The notes beneath the pieces were generated by a model, which did no database searches, was not told the DNA's origin, and saw nothing but the letters and a program-made list of their open reading frames with translations. From Actinomycetota bacterium (GTDB lineage: Bacteria; Actinomycetota; CADDZG01; JAHWKV01), in contig DASTUJ010000108.1 of NCBI GenBank assembly GCA_035759705.1, positions 1 to 34,264 of the forward strand: a DNA stretch of 34,264 nt, written 5' to 3'. A program made the position numbers and the translations under genes. Of the stretch, positions 19,888 through 28,028 are shown in pieces (the first letter of the stretch is position 1; each line of letters opens with the position of its first letter).

Positions 19888-21147
19888 ATGGACAAGTACT
19901 GGGCAGCCCTCGAGCAGACCGATCCGGACATCGCAGGGCTGATCACCGGTGAGGCCAAACGGGAAGCCCAGACCATCCGGCTGATCGCCTCCGAGAACTA
20001 CGTCTCCGAAGCGGTCCTCGCCGCCACCGGGTCCCTCCTCACCAACAAGTACTCCGAGGGCTACTCGGGAAAGCGCTACTACGAGGGCCAGCAGTTCATC
20101 GACCCTATCGAGGACCTGGCGGTCCAGCGGGCCAAGGACCTGTTCGGCGTCGAGCACGCCAACGTGCAGCCCTACTCCGGCTCGCCGTGCAACCTGGCGG
20201 TCTACCTGGCCTTCCTGGAGCCCGGCGACACGGTCATGGGCATGGCGCTGCCGTCGGGCGGGCACCTGACCCACGGGTGGAGCGTCTCCGCCACCGGCCG
20301 CTGGTTCCGGGCCGTGCAGTACGGAGTGCGCAAGGACAACCACCTCATCGACTACGACGAGATGCGGGACCTGGCCATCAAGGAGAAGCCCAAGCTGATC
20401 TGGGCCGGCGGCACCGCCATCCCCCGCCAGATCGACTTTGCGATCTTCGCCGAGGTCGCCAAGGAGGTCGGAGCGGTCTTCGCCGCCGACATCGCCCACA
20501 TCGCAGGCCTGGTGGCCGGCGGAGCCCACCCCTCACCGGTCCCCCACGCCGACGTGGTCACAACCACCACCCACAAGACCCTCCGCGGCCCCCGGGGCGC
20601 CATGGCGATGTGCCGCACCGAGCACGCCAAGGCGATCAACTTCGCAGTCTTCCCCGGCCTGCAGGGCGGTCCCCACAACCACACGACGGCCGCCATCGCG
20701 GTCGCATTGAAGGAGGCGTCGCAGCCGGCCTTCAAGGAGTACGCCCACCAGATCGTCGCCAACGCCAAAGCGCTGGCCGCCGCCCTGACCGCCCGCGGCT
20801 TCGACCTGGTCTCCGGCGGCACCGACAATCATCTGATCCTCATCGACCTGACCAACAAGGGGGTGTTCGGCAAGCCGGCCGCCAAAGCGCTTGACCGGGC
20901 CGGCATCGAGCTCAACTACAACACGGTCCCCTTCGACCCCCGCAAGCCGTTCGACCCCTCCGGCATCCGCCTCGGCACCCCGTCGGTGACCACGCGGGGC
21001 ATGAAGGAGCCGGAGATGGAGCTGATCGCCGGCTGGATGGACCGGGTCGTCTCCTCCCCCGAGGACGACGACCTCTCGAAGAAGGTCTCGGGCGAGATCT
21101 CCGAGCTCTGCCGCAGCTTCCCGGCCCCGGGGACTCTCAGCTCCTAA
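19888..21147 (+). CDS. glyA: Serine hydroxymethyltransferase GlyA
   Basis: PLP enzyme interconverting serine and glycine with tetrahydrofolate, the main source of one-carbon units. 419 residues, standard length. Landmarks are RLIASENYVSEAV, TNKYSEGYSGKRYYEG, the YSGSPCNLAVY loop, and Lys230, the PLP-binding lysine, in TTTTHKTLRGPRG. The frame is open a long way upstream, but that region is antisense to wecA; ATG 19888 fits the family start and lies just after the promoter. Unlike in many relatives, glyA is transcribed against both flanking minus-strand blocks. Confidence 0.96.
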   Translation: MDKYWAALEQTDPDIAGLITGEAKREAQTIRLIASENYVSEAVLAATGSLLTNKYSEGYSGKRYYEGQQFIDPIEDLAVQRAKDLFGVEHANVQPYSGSPCNLAVYLAFLEPGDTVMGMALPSGGHLTHGWSVSATGRWFRAVQYGVRKDNHLIDYDEMRDLAIKEKPKLIWAGGTAIPRQIDFAIFAEVAKEVGAVFAADIAHIAGLVAGGAHPSPVPHADVVTTTTHKTLRGPRGAMAMCRTEHAKAINFAVFPGLQGGPHNHTTAAIAVALKEASQPAFKEYAHQIVANAKALAAALTARGFDLVSGGTDNHLILIDLTNKGVFGKPAAKALDRAGIELNYNTVPFDPRKPFDPSGIRLGTPSVTTRGMKEPEMELIAGWMDRVVSSPEDDDLSKKVSGEISELCRSFPAPGTLSS

Positions 21148-21156
21148 GCCGCCGGC

Positions 21157-21540
21157 TCACGGGTCCACGGTCAGCTCCGCCCACACCTGCGACGTGCCCG
21201 CATCCACCCCCCATTCCGTGCTCAAGCGGTCGAGGAGGAGCAGCCCCCACCCGCCTCCTTCTCCGGCCTTACGGCGCGGAATCTGCTGGGGATCGTAGAG
21301 GGGGCCCGGCTGGCTCACGCGAAGCTTGAGAGACCCATCCGAGCGGTAGATGTCCACTCCCATCTCGTCGTCCTCGGATGAGCACCCGTGGCGGATCACG
21401 TTGGTGACCATCTCGGTCAGCACCAGACAGGCCGCGGAGAAGTCGCTTCCCGACAGGGGAGCCGAGAGCTGGCGAAGCATGCCTCGAGCCAAAGCCGTAG
21501 ATTCCGATCTACAGAGAAGGCGTTGATGAAGATGTTCCAG
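21157..21540 (-). CDS. SpoIIAB/RsbW-like ATPase-fold protein (HATPase_c_2), probable CTG start
   Basis: Belongs to the anti-sigma-factor kinase fold (GHKL). The N-box is TEMVTNVIRHG (Glu43, Asn47) and the G2 box is GEGGGWGLLLLDRLSTEWGV. The G1 box, usually VxDxG, reads RVSQPGP, so the adenine-binding Asp is replaced by Gln and ATP binding is doubtful. The first ordinary start is TTG 21492 (111 residues), but the domain's first helix (RSESTALARGMLRQL) begins before it. The frame is open back to a stop at 21567, with only CTG 21540 as a start; it has a perfect GAGGAGG 5 nt upstream. I therefore prefer 127 residues. Likely role: partner-switching control of a sigma factor or a response regulator; no partner gene is nearby apart from the divergent HTH-like gene. 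Confidence 0.75.
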   Translation of the reverse strand: MEHLHQRLLCRSESTALARGMLRQLSAPLSGSDFSAACLVLTEMVTNVIRHGCSSEDDEMGVDIYRSDGSLKLRVSQPGPLYDPQQIPRRKAGEGGGWGLLLLDRLSTEWGVDAGTSQVWAELTVDP

Positions 21541-21545
21541 AAATG

Positions 21546-21567
21546 CCTCCTCGGGCCAAGCAGATTA
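21546..21567 (-). promoter_or_regulatory. -10 element and ribosome-binding site that set a CTG start
   Basis: On the minus strand TAATCT (21567-21562) would start transcription near 21555; GAGGAGG (21552-21546) follows, 5 nt before CTG 21540. Both signals fit CTG better than TTG 21492, which has no ribosome-binding site. Confidence 0.5.
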
Positions 21568-21584
21568 GTGCCGGGCTTGACCGC

Positions 21585-21590
21585 TATGAT
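21585..21590 (+). promoter_or_regulatory. Candidate -10 element for the 21648 gene
   Basis: TATGAT, five of six matches to consensus, would give a leader of about 50 nt. No good -35 is seen at 16-18 nt. Confidence 0.35.
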
Positions 21591-21647
21591 TAGTCCCCCG
21601 AAAGCAGGGGTTGCACACATGGCGAGAGGCCTTGGGGGGAATGCGAC

Positions 21648-21938
21648 TTGTCAAACGTAGATGAAGACAAAAAGGTGGATGAAGCGCGGACCCTTCTGGA
21701 GAGCGTAGTTCTGCTGGAGACTGTGGCGGTTGAACGGGAAGCGAAGGCCGAAGGCATTGTCGAGTCCCTCACCGACGAGGGCATGGACGCTTCCGAGGTG
21801 GCCGAAAGGCTTGATATTCCCGATGCAGCCGTCCAGACAATGCTCGACCGCGAGCAGCCGAATCCTCCACACGAACGTATGGGCGTCTCGGAAGAGACCG
21901 TCGAGAGGCTCGACCCGTTCAAGGTCAGAGAAGCCTGA
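21648..21938 (+). CDS. Small acidic protein with HTH-like segment (96 aa)
   Basis: No family recognised. The first 40 residues form a Glu/Lys-rich helix (LLESVVLLETVAVEREAKAE). Residues 37-66 (GIVESLTDEGMDASEVAERL, then DIPDAAVQTMLD) follow the pattern of a helix-turn-helix as in LuxR or sigma-region-4 domains: long helix, Gly-containing turn, VAERL helix, short turn, AAVQTML helix. The recognition helix is acidic and lacks Arg/Lys, so DNA binding is uncertain and a protein-protein role is equally likely. TTG 21648 follows GGGGGGA at 7 nt. It is divergent from the SpoIIAB-like gene, with 107 nt between the starts, so the two may work together. Confidence 0.7.
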   Translation: MSNVDEDKKVDEARTLLESVVLLETVAVEREAKAEGIVESLTDEGMDASEVAERLDIPDAAVQTMLDREQPNPPHERMGVSEETVERLDPFKVREA

Positions 21939-21956
21939 GTTTCACGAATTCCAGGG

Positions 21957-22424
21957 TTACGTAGCCTGCCCTGAGCCTTCGCACTCCTCCCGTTCGATCT
22001 GGTGAATCTGGTCGACCCTCGGCTGGTGGCGGCCCCCCTCGAACTCGGTGTTCAAGAACAGCTCGACTATCTCCTGTGCCATATAGGGAGTAACAATCCG
22101 GGCCCCCATCGCCAGGACGTTGGCGTCGTTGTGCAGGCGGCACATTTTTGCGGTCCACAACTCGTTGCACAGTGCCGCCCGGGCCCCGTGGACCTTGTTC
22201 GCCGCCAACTGCTCTCCCTGCCCGCTGCCGCCGAGGACTATGCCTCTCTCCGCCTCACCCTTGACCACCGCACGTGCGGCTGCCGCGCAGAAGGCCGGGT
22301 AGTCGACGGACTGCTCGGAGTCGGTGCCTAGATCCTGCACCTCGTGCCCCTTGGAGTTCAGGTACTCGACCAGGGCCGTCTTCAGGGGGAACCCGGCGTG
22401 ATCGGAAGCGATGGCTATTTTCAT
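21957..22424 (-). CDS. rpiB: Ribose-5-phosphate isomerase B
   Basis: Interconverts ribose 5-phosphate and ribulose 5-phosphate in the pentose phosphate pathway. 155 residues. Asp8-His9 (ASDHAGF) and His98-Asn99 (LHNDANVLAMGAR) bind the substrate. At the base position the sequence is GGSGQGEQLAANK: Glu71 takes the place of the Cys of E. coli RpiB, as in the Mycobacterium enzyme. ATG 22424 has TAGAGT exactly 6 nt upstream and no Shine-Dalgarno sequence, so it appears to be transcribed as a leaderless mRNA even though sua5 ends just 33 nt before it. Confidence 0.94.
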   Translation of the reverse strand: MKIAIASDHAGFPLKTALVEYLNSKGHEVQDLGTDSEQSVDYPAFCAAAARAVVKGEAERGIVLGGSGQGEQLAANKVHGARAALCNELWTAKMCRLHNDANVLAMGARIVTPYMAQEIVELFLNTEFEGGRHQPRVDQIHQIEREECEGSGQAT

Positions 22425-22430
22425 CGTCGC

Positions 22431-22436
22431 ACTCTA
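22431..22436 (-). promoter_or_regulatory. -10 element of a probable leaderless promoter (rpiB)
   Basis: TAGAGT on the minus strand ends 6 nt before the rpiB ATG, which places the expected transcription start on the A of the ATG. Confidence 0.5.
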
Positions 22437-22457
22437 TCCGATGCCGATACCGGCGCC

Positions 22458-23009
22458 CTAGCGCAGGATGCGGGGCTCCCCGAGCATCGAGATCACCTTG
22501 GAGGCCGGGGCGTTCAGCGTTCCGCCGTCGACGTATATCCCGGGCCCGGTCCCAAGGTCCAGGAGCACCTCCTGGAGCACGGCGGCGGTCGGGTTGCCGC
22601 TGGGGTTGGCGCTGGTCGCCACCAGCGGTCCGCAGTCCCGCAGCAGTTCGAGGGTGAACGGGTGGTTCGGGATTCGAAGGCCAACCGTGGTCCCGTCGCC
22701 GCCGATGTCGGGCACGTCGTCGGTGGACCTCACAACGATCGTCACCGGTCCCGGCCAGCTGCCCATGGCGAACTCCAGGGCGTCCTTGTCGAACTCGCCG
22801 AGGGTTCGGGCGGTCTTGATGTCGGGCACCAGTATCGGCAACGGCTTGGAGCGAGGGCGGCCCTTCAGCTTGAAGATCTTGTCGATGGCCTTCTGGCAAT
22901 CCAGCCGGGCTGCGACGCCGTAAACGGTGTCGGTGGGAATGACCACCACTCCCCCCTCCTCCAGGACCTTGGCGGTCTTGTAGAGGGCGGTTTTCGACTT
23001 GCTGGACAC
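22458..23009 (-). CDS. tsaC: Threonylcarbamoyl-AMP synthase (Sua5/YrdC/TsaC)
   Basis: Makes threonylcarbamoyl-AMP from threonine, bicarbonate and ATP, the first step of the t6A37 tRNA modification. From GTG 23009 the protein has 183 residues: EEGGVVVIPTDTVYGVAARL, the phosphate-binding KLKGRPRSKPLPILV, and the LVATSANPSGNPT motif. It is the short YrdC/TsaC type without the C-terminal Sua5 domain. The frame is open upstream inside prmC; GTG 23009, 8 nt after the prmC stop, is the most likely start, although no strong ribosome-binding site is seen. Confidence 0.93.
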   Translation of the reverse strand: MSSKSKTALYKTAKVLEEGGVVVIPTDTVYGVAARLDCQKAIDKIFKLKGRPRSKPLPILVPDIKTARTLGEFDKDALEFAMGSWPGPVTIVVRSTDDVPDIGGDGTTVGLRIPNHPFTLELLRDCGPLVATSANPSGNPTAAVLQEVLLDLGTGPGIYVDGGTLNAPASKVISMLGEPRILR

Positions 23010-23017
23010 GATGGTGG

Positions 23018-23874
23018 CTATGGCTTCCGCCCTTCCGCAAACCGGGGCCTGCCGGTCAGGTCGTCGGTGATCTGCACGCTCTCGTAACGCTTGCCGAACC
23101 AGATGCTGAGGTCGTTCCACTGCGACGAGCCGGCCGTCTCCATGACGAGGTGGCCCCCCGGCGCCAGCCAGTCGAACCCCTCGCGGATGATCCTGATGCA
23201 CGTCGCCATGCCGGCGTCCCCGGAAAGCAGGGCCACCTCAGGCTCGTGGTCCCGCACCTCGGGGGGGACGGCGTTCAGCACCTCCTGCGACAGGTACGGG
23301 GGGTTGGACACGATCAAATCGAACTTTCCCTTCTCGGATTTTGGGAGCGGCGAGAACAGGTCCCCGAAGTACAGCTCGACGTTGGTCAAGCCCGTCTGCT
23401 CCAGGTTGCGGTCCGCCCACCTATAGGCATCTTCGCTGATCTCGGTGGCCCACACCCGGCAATCGGGCAGCTCGGTGGCAAGTGAGAGGGCAATTGCGCC
23501 GGAGCCCGCCCCGATGTCCAGGACCTGCGGGCTTTCGACTCCTTGCAGCAGCTCCAGGCACCTCTCGACCAGCATCTCGGTCTCGGGCCTGGGTACGAGC
23601 ACACCGGGACCGACTTTGAGCGCCAGCTTGCGGAAGCTCTGCACGCCGGTGATGTACTGCAGCGGCCGGCCGGAGCAGCGGGCGGCGACCATCTTGTCGA
23701 GCTCGGCCGCCTGGGAGAGCGTCACCGGTTGGTCGATCCCGGCGTAAAGGTCGGCCCGGCGGGCTTCGAGGACGTGGCCGACCAGGATCTCGGCCTGGTT
23801 GCGAGCGTCCGTGATCCCCGAACGCTCCAGGTCGGAGGTGGCCAGGTCGAGCACGTTGCCTACCGTGTACCGCA

Positions 23875-23875
<1 letters not shown>
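23018..23875 (-). CDS. prmC: Release factor glutamine methyltransferase PrmC
   Basis: SAM-dependent enzyme that N5-methylates the Gln of the GGQ motif in class 1 release factors. 285 residues. The N-terminal helical domain ends near residue 75 (GRPLQYITGVQSF); the Rossmann domain has the SAM loop LDIGAGSGAIALSLA (about 119-133) and the catalytic NPPY at 191-194. GTG start overlaps the last base of the prfA TAG by one nucleotide, so the enzyme is made next to its substrate. Confidence 0.95.
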
Positions 23876-24951
<1,076 letters not shown>

Positions 24952-25006
24952 GAATGCTTCCTTCCCAATCAGGACGCGCCTGTATCAGCCAAATTTCTAT
25001 TGAAGC

Positions 25007-26008
25007 CTAAGCCGGCTCGACTCCCGGCAGACCCTTCTCCGGGTGCAGCAGCGGGGCCTCGACGGGTGCCTTGACCTCGTAGACCTTGACGGTCTCGGGC
25101 TCGGCGACGGCGATGCGGTTGATGACGCCCTCCATCGCGGCGATGGCGACCTCGATCTGATCGTGGGTCGGGGGGCGGGTGGTGATCTTCTGGAGCGCCA
25201 GGCCGGGGAGGCTCACGGTGCGGAAGATCACCGAGTGGTCGTTCTTTCCGGCCGCCCGGATCACCTCGTACGACAGGCCGGCGACCACCGGGATCATCAG
25301 GATGCGGGCGGCCAGCTTGAACGCCAGCGGTGCTTCGGCCAGAAGCAGGTCGGCGAGGAAGTGCCCGATGATCGCGACGAACATCACGATGAACAGGAAG
25401 TTGGTACCGCAGCGCACGTGGAGTGTGGAGTAGCGGTCGATGACCTCGGGGTCCATCGGGTCGTCGTTCTCGTAGGCGTAGATCGTCTTGTGCTCGGCCC
25501 CGTGGTACTGGAACACCCGTTTGATGTCGGGCACCAGTGAGATCAGCAGGATGTAGCCGAGGAAGAAGGTGATCCGGATGCCGCCCTCGAAGATGTTCTG
25601 GAGAAGGTCGCCCTCGACGCCGATCCGGTTACCGCCCCACTTGGAGATGAAGGCGGGGATCGTCACGAACAACGCCAGGATGATCACCATGCCGATTCCG
25701 AGGCTGGCGTTCATCGCCTTCTCGACTTTTGCGGTCTCCTCCGGGGTGTCGTCCTCCTCCTCGACGGCGTAGGAGCCGGAGATCTTGAGTGCCTTGAAGC
25801 CGAGGTTCAGCGACTCTACGAGCGTCCACACGCCCCTCAGAAGGGGCTTGCGGGTCCACTTGTGCTCCGCCCCGTAGCGGGGCAGAGGGAATGAGTGAAC
25901 CGCAATCTCCTTGTTGGGCTTGCGGACGGCCACGGCCCACGACTCCGGGCCGCGCATCATCACGCCCTCCATTACGGCCTGGCCGCCTATAGAGGGTTTA
26001 CTCGCCAT
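25007..26008 (-). CDS. DUF1385 membrane protein (YqhQ-like)
   Basis: 333 residues of a conserved, functionally unknown family. The N-terminus has the typical IGGQAVMEGVMMRGPE, the middle the signature FQYHGAEHKTIYAYE (His169, Glu172, His173), and RYSTLHVRCGTNFLF with Cys200. Four to five hydrophobic segments are visible (about 104-120, 146-160, 203-222, 228-246). The His/Glu/Cys pattern suggests a metal site in or at the membrane, but no activity is established. ATG 26008 follows AAGGAA. It lies between rpmE and prfA, a position that is conserved in Actinobacteria and Firmicutes. Confidence 0.93.
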   Translation of the reverse strand: MASKPSIGGQAVMEGVMMRGPESWAVAVRKPNKEIAVHSFPLPRYGAEHKWTRKPLLRGVWTLVESLNLGFKALKISGSYAVEEEDDTPEETAKVEKAMNASLGIGMVIILALFVTIPAFISKWGGNRIGVEGDLLQNIFEGGIRITFFLGYILLISLVPDIKRVFQYHGAEHKTIYAYENDDPMDPEVIDRYSTLHVRCGTNFLFIVMFVAIIGHFLADLLLAEAPLAFKLAARILMIPVVAGLSYEVIRAAGKNDHSVIFRTVSLPGLALQKITTRPPTHDQIEVAIAAMEGVINRIAVAEPETVKVYEVKAPVEAPLLHPEKGLPGVEPA

Positions 26009-26034
26009 GGGTGGTTCCTTGGCTCAAGCGGTTC

Positions 26035-26259
26035 CTACTCGGCGGGAGGAGCGGCGCTGGCGCGCTTGCCGTACTTGCGCTCGAATCGCTCGATCCGTCC
26101 ACCGGTGTCGACCATCTTCTGCTTGCCGGTGTAGAAGGGGTGGCACTGCGAGCAAAGCTCGGTGCGCATCTCCGTCACGGTCGACCGGGTTTCAAATGTG
26201 TTGCCACAGGAGCAGTGCACCGTGGCGATCTTGTAATCGGGGTGAATTCCCGTTTTCAC
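26035..26259 (-). CDS. rpmE: 50S ribosomal protein L31, zinc-binding type
   Basis: 74 residues from GTG 26259 (AAGGAG ribosome-binding site). Begins [10 protein letters not shown] and has the zinc ligands Cys16, Cys18, Cys36 and Cys39 ([22 protein letters not shown]), so it is the C+ form, not the zinc-free paralogue. The C-terminus ([10 protein letters not shown]) is slightly longer than usual. First gene of the rpmE-DUF1385-prfA-prmC-tsaC group; divergent from sufS. Confidence 0.96.
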   Translation of the reverse strand: MKTGIHPDYKIATVHCSCGNTFETRSTVTEMRTELCSQCHPFYTGKQKMVDTGGRIERFERKYGKRASAAPPAE

Positions 26260-26336
26260 GTCAGTCTCCTTCAAATTCTTATTGAGTCGAGAGTAACACT
26301 CGCCGTCCAGCGGCCCTTTAGTTTTGCCGACGGGGG

Positions 26337-26342
26337 TAGGAT
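26337..26342 (+). promoter_or_regulatory. -10 element of a probable leaderless promoter (sufS-sufU)
   Basis: TAGGAT ends 7 nt before the sufS ATG at 26350 and no Shine-Dalgarno sequence lies between them. Confidence 0.45.
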
Positions 26343-26349
26343 TTAGAGC

Positions 26350-27567
26350 ATGGACGCCGAAGCAATCCGCAAGGACTTCCCCGTACTTTTCCAGCAGGTC
26401 AACGGGTACCCCTTGGTCTACCTCGACAACGGCGCCACCTCCCACCGCCCCCTGGCGGTCATCGATGAGGTGAAACGCTTTGAGGAGGAGGATAATTCCA
26501 ACGTCCACCGTTCGGTCCACACCCTGGGCCAGCGGGCGACGGTCCTCTTCGAGGAAGCTCGCACCAAGCTGGCGACGCTTCTGAACGCACCAAGCAACGG
26601 CTTGATCTTCACCAAGTCCGCCACCGAGTCGCTGAACCTGGTCGCCTACGCCTGGGGCCGTCACCACCTGACCGCCGGCGACGAGGTCCTGATCACCGAG
26701 ATGGAGCACCACTCCAACATCGTCTCCTGGCAGCTGGCCTGTAAGGACACCGGGGCGATCATCCGGGCAATCCCAGTCGACGAGAACGGGATCCTCGACC
26801 AGGCAGCGTACGAGAAGCTGCTCTCCAACAAGACCAAGGTCGTGGCGGTCACCCACGTGTCGAACGTGCTCGGAACCATCAACCCCATCGCCGAGATGGC
26901 GGCCAAGGCCCACGAGGTCGGCGCGATCGTTGTCTGCGACGGGGCCCAGGCGGTCCCCCACATGGCGGTCGACGTTAAGGCGCTGGACTGCGACTTCTAC
27001 GCCGGCACCGGCCACAAGATGTGCGCCCCCACCGGCATCGGATTCCTCTGGGGCCGGCCTTCGATCCTAGAGAACATGGAGCCCTTCCACGGCGGTGGAG
27101 ACATGATCCTCGACGTGTGGATCGACCACTCCACCTACAACGACATCCCCTACAAGTTCGAGGCCGGCACCCCGCCGATCTCGCAGGCCGTGGGCCTGGG
27201 CGCTGCGATCGACTACCTGAACCACATCGGATGGGACGCCATTCGGGAGCACGAGGTGGAGATCACCCGTTACGCGCTCGACCGTCTGGCGGCGCTGCCC
27301 GACATCACCGTGTACGGCCCGAAGGACGCAGAGATAAAGGCGGGCCTGGTCTCCTTCAACATCGGAGACATCCACCCGCACGATGTCGGCACGATCCTGG
27401 ACGGCAAGGGGGTCGCCATCCGGGCCGGGCACCACTGTGCCAAGCCGCTCATGCGTAAACTGGGTGTAGGCGCGACGAATCGTGCTTCTTTTTACATTTA
27501 CAACACTCATAGCGATGTCGACGCCCTTGTTGACGCTCTGGAGAGTTGCCGGGAGATGTTCGGCTAA
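26350..27567 (+). CDS. sufS: Cysteine desulfurase SufS
   Basis: Class II PLP cysteine desulfurase that feeds Fe-S cluster assembly. 405 residues, starting [26 protein letters not shown] (landmarks only: [11 protein letters not shown]). The PLP lysine is Lys223 ([11 protein letters not shown]) and the active-site Cys363 is in the short loop [11 protein letters not shown], which marks SufS rather than IscS. The partner sufU follows 14 nt downstream; sufB, sufC and sufD are not in the window, so their site elsewhere is expected. Confidence 0.95.
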   Translation: MDAEAIRKDFPVLFQQVNGYPLVYLDNGATSHRPLAVIDEVKRFEEEDNSNVHRSVHTLGQRATVLFEEARTKLATLLNAPSNGLIFTKSATESLNLVAYAWGRHHLTAGDEVLITEMEHHSNIVSWQLACKDTGAIIRAIPVDENGILDQAAYEKLLSNKTKVVAVTHVSNVLGTINPIAEMAAKAHEVGAIVVCDGAQAVPHMAVDVKALDCDFYAGTGHKMCAPTGIGFLWGRPSILENMEPFHGGGDMILDVWIDHSTYNDIPYKFEAGTPPISQAVGLGAAIDYLNHIGWDAIREHEVEITRYALDRLAALPDITVYGPKDAEIKAGLVSFNIGDIHPHDVGTILDGKGVAIRAGHHCAKPLMRKLGVGATNRASFYIYNTHSDVDALVDALESCREMFG

Positions 27568-27581
27568 GGAGGGCTTTTCCG

Positions 27582-28025
27582 TTGAGCGACCTTGAAGACC
27601 TTTATAAGGAAGTAATCCTCGATCACTACCGGACACCGCGTAACCGGGCGAAGATCGAGAACGCCGACGTCCACCTGCACCGGGACAACCCGCTATGCGG
27701 AGACGAGATCGACCTGTACGTCGACATCGAGGACGGCCGGGTCACCAACGTCGGCTTCGAGGGCCGGGGCTGCTCCATCTCCCAGGCATCGGTCTCGATG
27801 ATGACCGAGAAGCTCAAGGGCCTGTCCATCGCCGAGGCGGAGGCGCTGGCCAACACCTTCAAGTCGATGATGCAGGGAGAAAATGCCGAGGACGAGGACG
27901 CCCTCGGCGATCTGCTCGCGCTTCAGGGGGTTCAGAAGTACCCCGTCCGCATCAAGTGCGCACTGCTGGGCTGGAACACCTTCCTGGAAGGCGTGAAGAT
28001 CCACAACGAGAAGCACGGAGCCTAA
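27582..28025 (+). CDS. sufU: Sulfur-transfer protein SufU
   Basis: Zinc-dependent acceptor of the SufS persulfide, IscU-like fold. 147 residues from TTG 27582, with AAGGAGG upstream. The zinc ligands Cys39, Asp41 (NPLCGDEIDLYV), Cys64 (GRGCSISQASVS) and Cys126 (VRIKCALLGW) match those of Bacillus SufU, and the insert between Cys64 and Cys126 is present. The open frame starts slightly earlier inside sufS. Convergent with the hydrolase gene, 3 nt between stops. Confidence 0.95.
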   Translation: MSDLEDLYKEVILDHYRTPRNRAKIENADVHLHRDNPLCGDEIDLYVDIEDGRVTNVGFEGRGCSISQASVSMMTEKLKGLSIAEAEALANTFKSMMQGENAEDEDALGDLLALQGVQKYPVRIKCALLGWNTFLEGVKIHNEKHGA

Positions 28026-28028
28026 CCG

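Noticed and set aside
21577-21582. TTGACC as -35 element for the 21648 gene
   Set aside because: Too close to TATGAT (21585-21590) and nothing -10-like 17 nt downstream.
26260-27015. Extension of the rpmE frame across sufS
   Set aside because: Antisense to sufS; L31 homology begins at the GTG with a ribosome-binding site at 26259.
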